From Lachnospiraceae bacterium UBA7784 (GTDB lineage Bacteria > Bacillota > Clostridia > Lachnospirales > Lachnospiraceae), in NCBI GenBank assembly GCA_002480925.1, contig DLDA01000003.1, positions 7,464-20,148 of the forward strand: DNA of 12,685 nucleotides. The letters are read 5' to 3'. The notes beneath the pieces were generated by a model that saw only the letters and a program-made list of their open reading frames with translations, made no database searches and was not told the DNA's origin. This document shows, piece by piece, positions 1-6,335 of the stretch. How positions within the stretch are numbered: position 1 is the stretch's first letter; each line of letters begins with the position of its first letter. The position numbers and the translations under genes were made by a program.

Positions 1-77
1 GAGGTGTGAGGTGCGAGGTGTGAGGTGTGAGGTGCGAGGTGTGAGGTGCGAGGTCTGAGGTATGAGGTCTGAGGTCT
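1..77. repeat. GAGGTNN heptamer tandem array
   Basis: Eleven uninterrupted 7-bp units follow the pattern GAGGTNN. The first seven are GAGGTGT or GAGGTGC, and the last four drift to GAGGTCT/GAGGTAT. The array is cut by the left edge of the window, so its true length is unknown. No open frame uses it. The same heptamer recurs in reverse orientation next to the metK stop and in forward orientation at the right end, so it belongs to a dispersed family rather than one local slippage event. Confidence 0.93.
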
Positions 78-93
78 GACTCCTTCCAATACT

Positions 94-151
94 AGTAGAA
101 TCTGATGAAAATATGGTTATGATGATCTGAAATCGGGGTGATAAAATGGGG
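94..151 (+). repeat. 58-bp dispersed element, copy 1
   Basis: This stretch (AGTAGAAT, then CTGATGAAAATATGG, ending ATAAAATGGGG) recurs in inverted orientation at 12592-12649. By hand alignment 51 of 58 positions match without gaps, and 27 consecutive bases after position 107 are identical. It lies between the heptamer array and the metK terminator. It has no coding potential and no strong self-complementarity, so it is not an obvious hairpin element. I do not recognise the family; a small non-autonomous mobile or intergenic repeat is the simplest reading. Confidence 0.88.
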
Positions 152-153
152 GC

Positions 154-177
154 AAAAAAAGCCCCGCATAAGCGGGG
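154..177 (-). terminator. Rho-independent terminator of metK
   Basis: Read on the minus strand there is a perfect 6-bp GC stem, CCCCGC/GCGGGG (177-172 with 167-162), a 4-nt TTAT loop, one C, and then seven consecutive T residues (160-154). It lies about 95 nt past the metK stop codon and in the correct orientation. The G run at 148-152 plus C153 can also pair with GCCCC at 161-165, giving a competing hairpin across the A/T tract. Confidence 0.9.
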
Positions 178-190
178 ACGTGAAATATAT

Positions 191-225
191 GGATTAATGG
201 TAAGGGATTAGGGGTTAGGGAAGGA
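191..225. repeat. Degenerate G-rich heptamer stretch
   Basis: Five 7-bp steps can be read here: GGATTAA, TGGTAAG, GGATTAG, GGGTTAG and GGAAGGA. They contain G-runs at 204-206, 211-214, 218-220 and 223-224. The period matches the GAGGTNN array but the unit differs. With three runs of at least three G and a final GG, it could form at most an imperfect quadruplex. It may simply be decayed repeat. Confidence 0.45.
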
Positions 226-252
226 GAAAAAACCATCCTCTACCAGCCCCTT

Positions 253-272
253 CACACCTCTCACCTCACCTC
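253..272. repeat. Reverse-oriented heptamers abutting metK stop
   Basis: On the minus strand, GAGGTGA, GGTGA and GAGGTGT follow the metK TAA with no intervening base. They have the same sequence type as the array at 1-77 but the opposite orientation. The repeat family therefore reaches exactly to the end of the metK reading frame. Confidence 0.75.
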
Positions 273-1454
273 TTACAGATACTTCTTCAGCGCATCTACC
301 TTATCAAGTGCTTCCCATGGCAGATTCAGGTCATTTCTTCCGAAGTGGCCGTATGCTGCTGTAGGGCGGTAGATAGGACGACGGAGATCGAGCATCTTGA
401 TGATGCCGGCCGGACGCAGGTCGAAGTTCTCGCGGATGATGGAGACAAGCTTCTCCTCAGAGAGCTTTCCTGTGCCGAAGGTATCGATGTTGATAGAGGT
501 AGGCTCAGCTACACCGATCGCATAGGAGAGCTGGATCTCAGCCTTGTCAGCAAGATGCGCGGCTACAATATTCTTTGCAACGTAGCGGGCAGCGTAGGCA
601 GCTGAACGGTCAACCTTGGTGCAGTCCTTTCCAGAGAAGGCACCGCCGCCGTGACGAGCCATGCCACCGTAGGTGTCTACGATGATCTTGCGGCCAGTGA
701 GACCTGCGTCACCGTGAGGTCCGCCGATCACGAAGCGGCCGGTAGGATTGATGAAAAACTTAGTATTATCGTCTACAAGCTCCTTTGGAAGGATAGGATC
801 GAAGACATATTTCTTTATATCCTCGTGGATCTGCTCCTGAGAAACGGTCTCGTCATGCTGGGTCGAGAGTACAACGGCCTCGAGACGGGTCGGCTTGCCG
901 TTCTCATCATACTCTACAGAAACCTGTGTCTTTCCGTCTGGACGCAGATATGGCAGAGTACCGTCCTTTCTTACATCCGTAAGTCTCTTTGCAAGCTTGT
1001 GGGCAAGAGAGATAGGATAAGGCATATACTCATCTGTCTCATTGGTCGCATAGCCGAACATCATACCCTGATCTCCGGCGCCTGTGTCGAGATCATCAGT
1101 CAGCTCGCCTTCCTTGGCTTCGAGAGCCTTATCAACTCCCATGGCTATATCAGGTGACTGCTTGTCTAAAGCTACCATTACGGCACATGTATTGCCGTCG
1201 AAGCCGGTAGCGGCATCGTTGTATCCTATTTCATTGACAGTTTTTCTGACGATAGACGGGATGTCAAGGCTTGCTTTTGTGGTGAGCTCTCCTGTGACGA
1301 GAACGAATCCTGTGCAGGCTGCAGTCTCGCAGGCAACACGGCTCATAGGGTCCTGTCTCATGCACTCATCAAGGATGGCGTCGCTTATAGCGTCGCAGAC
1401 CTTGTCGGGATGTCCCTCAGTAACTGACTCTGAAGTGAATAAACGCTTTTCCAT
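273..1454 (-). CDS. metK: S-adenosylmethionine synthetase (methionine adenosyltransferase)
   Basis: This cytoplasmic enzyme makes SAM, phosphate and diphosphate from ATP and methionine, with Mg2+ and K+ as cofactors. The 393-aa product has the usual family length. Visible signatures are the N-terminal [13 protein letters not shown] (6-18), the hexapeptide GAGDQG (125-130) and the glycine-rich [16 protein letters not shown] loop (269-284), which binds triphosphate/ATP. The ATG at 1454 follows AGGAGG by 10 nt; this is the only start that preserves the conserved N-terminus. The gene is monocistronic, with its own promoter, a SAM-I riboswitch leader and a terminator at 154-177. Arg and Ile codons (CGC/CGT, ATC) differ from the AGG/ATA-rich neighbours, as expected for a highly expressed gene. 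Cys278 replaces the Pro common in other phyla; I take this as lineage variation. Confidence 0.99.
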   Translation of the reverse strand: MEKRLFTSESVTEGHPDKVCDAISDAILDECMRQDPMSRVACETAACTGFVLVTGELTTKASLDIPSIVRKTVNEIGYNDAATGFDGNTCAVMVALDKQSPDIAMGVDKALEAKEGELTDDLDTGAGDQGMMFGYATNETDEYMPYPISLAHKLAKRLTDVRKDGTLPYLRPDGKTQVSVEYDENGKPTRLEAVVLSTQHDETVSQEQIHEDIKKYVFDPILPKELVDDNTKFFINPTGRFVIGGPHGDAGLTGRKIIVDTYGGMARHGGGAFSGKDCTKVDRSAAYAARYVAKNIVAAHLADKAEIQLSYAIGVAEPTSINIDTFGTGKLSEEKLVSIIRENFDLRPAGIIKMLDLRRPIYRPTAAYGHFGRNDLNLPWEALDKVDALKKYL

Positions 1455-1464
1455 TAATGTGGTT

Positions 1465-1471
1465 CCTCCTT
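1465..1471 (-). promoter_or_regulatory. metK ribosome binding site inside riboswitch P1
   Basis: On the minus strand, AAGGAGG lies 10 nt before the metK ATG. Its first three bases (1471-1469) are also the end of the 3' strand of riboswitch helix P1. With a one-base bulge the helix could extend across the whole Shine-Dalgarno. Confidence 0.85.
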
Positions 1472-1569
1472 ATTGTTCGAATACTGTTCGCTCAGGATGG
1501 GCACCTTTCGGCATATGCCGGGGTTGCCGTGGCTTCACAGGTCCATGTACCTCCACCACTCTGAATAAG
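1469..1569 (-). ncRNA. SAM-I (S-box) riboswitch, metK leader
   Basis: Read on the minus strand, the 101-nt leader matches the S-box consensus from end to end. P1 is CTTATT/AATAAG (1569-1564 with 1474-1469). Next come AGAG and the P2a pair GTGG/CCAC, with the kink-turn/P2b block GGAGG...ACCTGTGAAGCC. The conserved GGCAACC is at 1528-1522, and P3 is CGGC-ATAT-GCCG (1520-1509). AAAGGTGC (1508-1501) is followed by ATCCTGAGC and the P4 hairpin CGAA...TTCG (1490-1478). SAM binding stabilises P1 in this class. No terminator stem or T-run lies between the aptamer and the ATG, and P1 shares bases with the Shine-Dalgarno. Control is therefore probably translational: high SAM closes P1, hides the ribosome site and lowers MetK synthesis. 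Confidence 0.95.
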
Positions 1570-1600
1570 AGAATTCGAAAAATTTATTTATGACATAACG

Positions 1601-1628
1601 ATTATAGCAGGATTATCCTGTCTGTCCA
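1601..1628 (-). promoter_or_regulatory. metK promoter (sigma-A type)
   Basis: On the minus strand the -35 is TGGACA (1628-1623, five of six consensus bases). A 16-bp spacer leads to a perfect TATAAT (1606-1601) with a TG extension (TGCTATAAT). Transcription would begin near 1594, leaving a leader of about 140 nt that contains the whole riboswitch. A 13-bp palindrome fills the spacer. Confidence 0.85.
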
Positions 1629-1665
1629 TACACAAAAGACAGGATATGTAGTTATCCCATATCCT
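1608..1665. promoter_or_regulatory. Cluster of AGGAT/ATCCT inverted repeats (possible operator)
   Basis: Three linked inverted repeats share the same core. CAGGAT-T-ATCCTG at 1608-1620 sits exactly between the metK -35 and -10. TATCCTGTC (1614-1622) pairs with GACAGGATA (1638-1646). AGGATATG (1641-1648) pairs with CATATCCT (1658-1665). None would be inside either predicted transcript, so DNA-level protein binding is more likely than an RNA structure. The regulator is unknown. Confidence 0.5.
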
Positions 1666-1676
1666 TACACAGAAAC

Positions 1677-1705
1677 TTGTAAAAAAAGCCTGGTCTGGTT
1701 ATAAT
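1677..1705 (+). promoter_or_regulatory. Promoter of the lipoprotein-ABC exporter operon
   Basis: TTGTAA (1677-1682, four of six consensus bases) and a perfect TATAAT (1700-1705) are separated by 17 bp, facing away from metK. The start of transcription should fall near 1712. An AAGGAGG Shine-Dalgarno (1726-1732) stands 7 nt before the ATG at 1740. Confidence 0.8.
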
Positions 1706-1739
1706 AGATAAGCTATTCAGAAATTAAGGAGGCATTTTT

Positions 1740-2789
1740 ATGAACAGGAACAAGATGATCACAGCAGTCGCTGTAGCGACGGTGGCCTGCGGCATGTTTG
1801 CAGGATGCGCACCGAGGAGCACGGATGCTGTTATCAGGATAGAGAATAATGGTAAAAAGGACAGTCTGGATTATGGCTATGTGAACTTTGTCTGCCGTAT
1901 GAACCAGGCGAGAGTCGATCAGGCCAACCTTGCAAATATGGGAAAGGGTTACTGGAGCCAGACCGCTCAGACAGGCAGCAATGAGACAAATGAGGATTCA
2001 GCCAAGGATTATATATATCAGAACATACAGGGACAGTATATTGCCAGACAGCATGCCGCTGATCTGGGAGTAAAGGTGACAGCCTCCGATAAGAAGAAGA
2101 TAAAAAAGGCAGCAGCCGATTTCATGAAGGATAACATAAAAAAGGCCATAGATCAGGTCGGAGCGAAGGAGGAATATATAGAGGACTTCCTTGAGTACGA
2201 GACCTATTATGAGAGAGTAAGGGCAAAGGTCGAGTCTTCTGCCGATGATACGGTTTCTGATTCAGAGGCAAAGCAGTCCACCTTTACCTATGCGCTCTTC
2301 TCGACCAAGTCCGATTCCAAGTCGGCATCAGGAGATTCCTCCATATCAAAGGAGGACAAGGAGAAGCTTCTTGCCAAGGCAAAGAAGGTTGCTAGTGCGT
2401 CTGACTTTGACAAGGAGGCAAAGAAGCTTAAGGCCGAGACATCTACATATTCGTTTACAAGGGCAGAGGCCCCTGGCTCTGATCAGGCTATGGACGAGAA
2501 GGTGATAACAGAGGCGAAGAAGCTTGCAGATGGTCAGGTATCAGGCGTCATCGAGGTAAAGGACAAGGGATACTATGTGATCAGGATGGACAAGACCTAT
2601 GATGAGGCTGCTACAAAGACAAAGAGGAAGTCTCTTGCAGAGCAGAAGAGGGAAGAGGCCTTCAGCAAGCAGATGACATCATGGAAGAAAAAGGTGAAGT
2701 TCACACTGAACAAAAAGCTCTGGAAGCAGATAAAGTTCACTGACCTATTTACAACAAAGCAGACAAAGAATTCTGATACAGGAAAGTAA
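1740..2789 (+). CDS. PrsA/SurA-like foldase lipoprotein (parvulin-type, degenerate)
   Basis: The 349-aa product has a positively charged start, a hydrophobic stretch (7-21) and a lipobox MFAGC with the lipidated Cys at 23, so it is probably an extracellular lipoprotein on the membrane outer face. Residues 85-165 are helical and resemble the SurA/PrsA N-terminal chaperone domain. Residues 180-285 look like a parvulin (PpiC) rotamase fold ending in the typical GYYVIRMDK strand. The usual opening motif (ASHIL-like, with its His) is replaced by TFTYALFST, so isomerase activity is doubtful. The C-terminus is Lys-rich (305-349). The start is fixed by the SD and the signal peptide. It is first in an operon with the ABC exporter, 6 bp upstream of it. 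A purely chaperone role in secretion is the best guess. Confidence 0.8.
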   Translation: MNRNKMITAVAVATVACGMFAGCAPRSTDAVIRIENNGKKDSLDYGYVNFVCRMNQARVDQANLANMGKGYWSQTAQTGSNETNEDSAKDYIYQNIQGQYIARQHAADLGVKVTASDKKKIKKAAADFMKDNIKKAIDQVGAKEEYIEDFLEYETYYERVRAKVESSADDTVSDSEAKQSTFTYALFSTKSDSKSASGDSSISKEDKEKLLAKAKKVASASDFDKEAKKLKAETSTYSFTRAEAPGSDQAMDEKVITEAKKLADGQVSGVIEVKDKGYYVIRMDKTYDEAATKTKRKSLAEQKREEAFSKQMTSWKKKVKFTLNKKLWKQIKFTDLFTTKQTKNSDTGK

Positions 2790-2795
2790 AAAGAT

Positions 2796-4523
2796 ATGAG
2801 ATTTGCAGCGCACTATCTGGCAGATTATAAGAAGGAGTCATTACTGGCTCCTTTATTTAAAATGCTTGAAGCAATATTCGAGCTATTCGTACCACTAGTG
2901 ATGGCCCGTATAATCGATGTGGGTATAGCAAATAATGACAGGGTCTATATAATCCGCCAGGGAGGGATGCTTATCATTCTGGCTGCAGTAGGACTTGCTG
3001 TTGCCGTAACGGCCCAGTATTTTTCAGCCAAGGCTGCTATAAATGCTGCGGGAAAGATGAGAAGCGATCTCTTCTTTCATATAATGAAGTTTTCGAGAGG
3101 GACGCTCGGAGAAAAGGGAACGGCATCTCTTGTCACAAGGATCACAAATGATGTGAACCAGGTGCAGAACGGGATGAATATGTTCCTCAGGCTTTTCCTC
3201 AGATCGCCTTTTATAGTATTCGGAGCAATGATAATGGCCTTTACGGTAGATGTAAAGGCAGCGCTTGTCTTTGCAGTCCTTATTCCGCTTCTCGGACTAT
3301 TCGTCTATCTGGTCATGCATTCGACGCTTCCCCGCTTCAAGAGGATCCAGGAAGGCCTTGAGAAGATTCTGCTTACTGTCAATGAAAATCTCGAGGGAGT
3401 AAGGGTCATAAGAGCCTTTCGTGTAGAGGAGGCTCAGAACAGGAGGTTCAGGGAGGAGACAGGATCTCTTTACAGACAGCAGATAGGAGCCGGGCGTATA
3501 TCGGCACTCCTTAATCCTGTGACATACGCTCTTATCAATCTGGGAATAGCGACCCTTCTTCTCGTAAGTGGAGTCAGGGTATCCGCTGGAAGCCTTACTC
3601 AGGGAGAGAGCGTGGCTCTGGTAAACTATATGTCACAGATCCTTGTCGAGCTGATTAAGCTTGCCAATCTGATAATCCTTCTTACAAGAGCAGTATCCTC
3701 TGCCGACAGGCTTTCTGATATACTAAGTACAGATCCGGATGAAAGGATCCACGAAAAGGAGGAGACGCCATCAGACACAGCGGATGCGATCGAGATATCT
3801 GACCTCTCCTTTACCTATCCGAGGAACAGGGATAAGGCTCTTTCTGATATTACACTTAGTGTAGGAAAGGGACAGACTCTTGGAATAATAGGAGGCACAG
3901 GCTCAGGAAAGAGCACGCTTGTCAGGCTTTTACGCCATGCCTATGATCCTGTATCAGGAAGTATACTTCTAAATGGAAGGGATATCAGGTCGATCCCGGA
4001 TCAGGATATAGTAGGCATGATAGGACATGTGCCTCAGAAGGCCCAGCTTTTCTACGGCAGTATCCGTTACAATCTAGAGCTTGCAAAGCCTGATGCAACT
4101 GAAAAGGAGATGTGGGATGCTCTTGAGGCAGCATGTGCAAGGGAGATAGTAGAAAAGAAGGAAAATGGACTTGATGAGATAGTACAGCGGGGAGGGACCA
4201 ATTTCTCCGGAGGACAGAAACAGAGGCTTACTATAGCAAGAGCACTGATAAAAAGACCGGAGATCCTTATCTTAGACGACAGTGCTTCTGCTCTTGATAT
4301 GCTTACAGAGAGAAAGCTCAGAGACAATATAAAGGCCCTTCCATGGCATCCGACAACCGTGATCATCTCTCAGAGGGCATCATCTGTAATGGATGCGGAT
4401 CAGATCCTTGTCCTTGACGGAGGAGAATGCAAGGGACTCGGAAGGTCAGAGGAGCTTCTTCATACCTGCCCTATATACAGAGAAATATACAGCACCCAGT
4501 TCGAGCTGAAGGAAGAAGCATGA
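2796..4523 (+). CDS. Heterodimeric ABC exporter, degenerate-site subunit
   Basis: This 575-aa half-transporter has an N-terminal six-helix type-I exporter membrane domain (about 15-300) and a C-terminal ATPase domain (about 330-570). It shows Walker A GGTGSGKST (366-374), the Q-loop Gln414, a canonical signature SGGQKQR (471-477) and Walker B LILDD (491-495). The catalytic Glu is Asp495 and the switch His is Gln526 (ISQR). These changes make its own Walker site a poor hydrolysis site, while its intact signature can complete the partner's site, as in TM287/288, BmrCD and LmrCD. It lies 6 bp after the lipoprotein stop with only a weak GGAAAG ribosome site (2781-2786), and its stop overlaps the next gene by 4 bp. 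The substrate cannot be read from sequence; drugs, lipids or peptides are all possible. Confidence 0.92.
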   Translation: MRFAAHYLADYKKESLLAPLFKMLEAIFELFVPLVMARIIDVGIANNDRVYIIRQGGMLIILAAVGLAVAVTAQYFSAKAAINAAGKMRSDLFFHIMKFSRGTLGEKGTASLVTRITNDVNQVQNGMNMFLRLFLRSPFIVFGAMIMAFTVDVKAALVFAVLIPLLGLFVYLVMHSTLPRFKRIQEGLEKILLTVNENLEGVRVIRAFRVEEAQNRRFREETGSLYRQQIGAGRISALLNPVTYALINLGIATLLLVSGVRVSAGSLTQGESVALVNYMSQILVELIKLANLIILLTRAVSSADRLSDILSTDPDERIHEKEETPSDTADAIEISDLSFTYPRNRDKALSDITLSVGKGQTLGIIGGTGSGKSTLVRLLRHAYDPVSGSILLNGRDIRSIPDQDIVGMIGHVPQKAQLFYGSIRYNLELAKPDATEKEMWDALEAACAREIVEKKENGLDEIVQRGGTNFSGGQKQRLTIARALIKRPEILILDDSASALDMLTERKLRDNIKALPWHPTTVIISQRASSVMDADQILVLDGGECKGLGRSEELLHTCPIYREIYSTQFELKEEA

Positions 4524-6250
4524 AGAATAAAAGTACAATGAAGCGCATTCTTTCCCTGATGAAGCCCTATAGCGGATGGGTCATACTTTCACTTATCCTC
4601 GCACTGGGCACGGTGATATCTACCCTTATGATACCGGTGCTTGAGGGAAAGGCAATAGACTGCATCATAGGAAAGGGCAGGGTGGATTTTACAGGATTAT
4701 ACCTTGTGCTAAGAAATATAGTATTTGTTGCAGCAGTCACCTTCCTTTGTCAGTGGGCAATGAACCGGATCAATAACAGGATCACCTATTCAGTTGCCAG
4801 GGAGCTCAGGCAGAAGGCCTTTGAAAGGCTCTTAAGGGTACCGGTCTCTGTAATAGATTCTGAAAGTCATGGAGATATAGCCAGCAGGATAATAACCGAT
4901 GCGGACTCATTTACGGACGGACTCCTTTTAGGCTTTACCCAGCTCTTTACAGGAGTGATGACCATAGCCGGAACTATCATATTTATGATAAGGATACGAT
5001 TTACCATAGCTCTTGTCGTAATTGCAGCTACACCCGTTTCTATCCTTATAGCGAGATTTATTGCAAGGCGAAGCTATAATATGTTCCGCAGGCAGTCAAA
5101 GGACAGAGGAGATCTGACCGAATATCTGGATGAGAGGATTTCGCAGGCAGATCTTATCTCCCAGCTTGGCGCCCGGGAGCGCTCAAAGGAAGAGTTTACG
5201 GAAAAAAACGACAGACTGACTGATTCGGCAGTAAAGGCTACCTTTTACTCCTCGCTTACCAACCCTTCGACAAGATTCGTAAATGCAGTCATTTATGCTG
5301 CAGTAGGAGTAGTAGGCGCTCTTCTTTCTGTTGCAGGAAGCATTTCGGTAGGAGAGCTTACAAGTTTCCTTGGATATGCCAGAGAGTATGCAAGGCCATT
5401 CAATGAGATAACAGGCGTGATCACAGAGATGCAGAATGCCTTTGCCTGCGCCGCAAGGATATTTGAAATAATAGATGAGAAGCAGGTCATAGATAATGAC
5501 GGCAGGTTTGACGGAGAGGTGAAAGGAAAGGTGACTATGGAAAATGTCTCCTTCTCCTATGTGCCTGAAAAGCCTCTTATAGAGGAACTGTCACTTAGCG
5601 TAGAGCCCGGTGAAAAGGTTGCTATAGTAGGGCCTACAGGAGCAGGAAAGACCACGCTTATAAACCTTCTTATGCGTTTCTATGATGTGGACAGTGGCGC
5701 AGTAAAGGTTGATGATAGGGATATAAGAACAGTAAGCCGGAGTGCCCTGAGAGAGAGATTCGGTATGGTGCTTCAGGAGACCTTTCTGTTTGCAGGAAGC
5801 ATAAGAGATAATCTGTCTCTTGGCAAGCCGGATGCCACGGACGAGCAGATAGTAGAGGCCGCAAAGGCTGCAAATGCCAATGAGTTCATAAGAAGGCTGC
5901 CGGATGGATATGATACAGTCCTTACTCCTGAGGGAGGGACTCTTTCCCAGGGACAGAAGCAGCTTTTATGCATAGCCCGCCTGATGCTGGCCCTGCCTCC
6001 CATGCTTATCCTTGATGAGGCTACCTCATCTATTGATACAATGACAGAGATGAGGATACAGGATGCCTTTGCCAGGATGATGAAGGGCCGTACAACGTTT
6101 GTAGTAGCACACAGACTGCAGACCATAAGGGATGCCGATCTGATCCTGTATATGGAGAACGGTCATGTACTGGAGCAGGGCTCGCATAAGGAGCTGCTTC
6201 AGAAAAACGGTCATTATGCGAAACTATACAGGAGCCAGTACAGCAGCTGA
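4520..6250 (+). CDS. Heterodimeric ABC exporter, catalytic-site subunit
   Basis: This 576-aa half-transporter has a membrane domain (about 15-310) and an ATPase domain (about 335-570). Motifs are Walker A GPTGAGKTT (371-379), Q-loop Gln419, Walker B LILDE with catalytic Glu500, and the switch His531 (VAHR). The signature is LSQGQ (475-479) instead of LSGGQ, the complement of the defects in the upstream partner. The pair therefore makes one active and one degenerate ATP site. The ATG at 4520 forms an ATGA overlap with the previous stop and follows AAGGAAG. An in-frame ATG at 4427 would add 31 residues that overlap the partner gene and resemble no exporter N-terminus, so I reject it. Tight coupling suits 1:1 assembly of the two chains. 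Confidence 0.93.
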   Translation: MKNKSTMKRILSLMKPYSGWVILSLILALGTVISTLMIPVLEGKAIDCIIGKGRVDFTGLYLVLRNIVFVAAVTFLCQWAMNRINNRITYSVARELRQKAFERLLRVPVSVIDSESHGDIASRIITDADSFTDGLLLGFTQLFTGVMTIAGTIIFMIRIRFTIALVVIAATPVSILIARFIARRSYNMFRRQSKDRGDLTEYLDERISQADLISQLGARERSKEEFTEKNDRLTDSAVKATFYSSLTNPSTRFVNAVIYAAVGVVGALLSVAGSISVGELTSFLGYAREYARPFNEITGVITEMQNAFACAARIFEIIDEKQVIDNDGRFDGEVKGKVTMENVSFSYVPEKPLIEELSLSVEPGEKVAIVGPTGAGKTTLINLLMRFYDVDSGAVKVDDRDIRTVSRSALRERFGMVLQETFLFAGSIRDNLSLGKPDATDEQIVEAAKAANANEFIRRLPDGYDTVLTPEGGTLSQGQKQLLCIARLMLALPPMLILDEATSSIDTMTEMRIQDAFARMMKGRTTFVVAHRLQTIRDADLILYMENGHVLEQGSHKELLQKNGHYAKLYRSQYSS

Positions 6251-6262
6251 TGCTTATGGCAC

Positions 6263-6290
6263 TTGACAAAAATGTATTACCGTATAAAAT
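6263..6290 (+). promoter_or_regulatory. Probable murA operon promoter
   Basis: A perfect TTGACA (6263-6268) is followed after 16 bp by TAAAAT (6285-6290, five of six consensus bases). It sits in the 85-bp gap between the exporter and murA. No convincing terminator separates the two, so murA may be read both from here and by read-through. Confidence 0.7.
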
Positions 6291-6335
6291 GTTAAAGGTA
6301 GTTTTTTGGAAAAATTAGGAGATCAGGAAGAATAA

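Noticed and set aside
1..77. CRISPR array
   Set aside because: The units are 7 bp and contiguous with no spacers.
651..1157. 168-aa open frame on the plus strand antisense to metK
   Set aside because: It overlaps a certain gene entirely, has no plausible ribosome site and no recognisable domain; it reflects metK codon structure.
1084..1593. 169-aa plus-strand frame across the metK start and riboswitch
   Set aside because: It covers metK codons and the S-box leader; the composition is Ser/Thr-rich shadow sequence.
4427..4519. N-terminal extension of the second exporter subunit
   Set aside because: The 31 residues overlap the partner gene in another frame, while the ATG at 4520 has the ATGA overlap and a ribosome site.
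5773..6126. 117-aa minus-strand frame inside the ATPase domain
   Set aside because: It is a shadow of the conserved exporter coding sequence with no independent signals.
6276..6307. Possible terminator ATTACC...GGTAGT followed by six T residues between the exporter and murA
   Set aside because: The stem is only 6 bp with a G-T pair and a 15-nt loop, and it overlaps the murA promoter; too weak to call.
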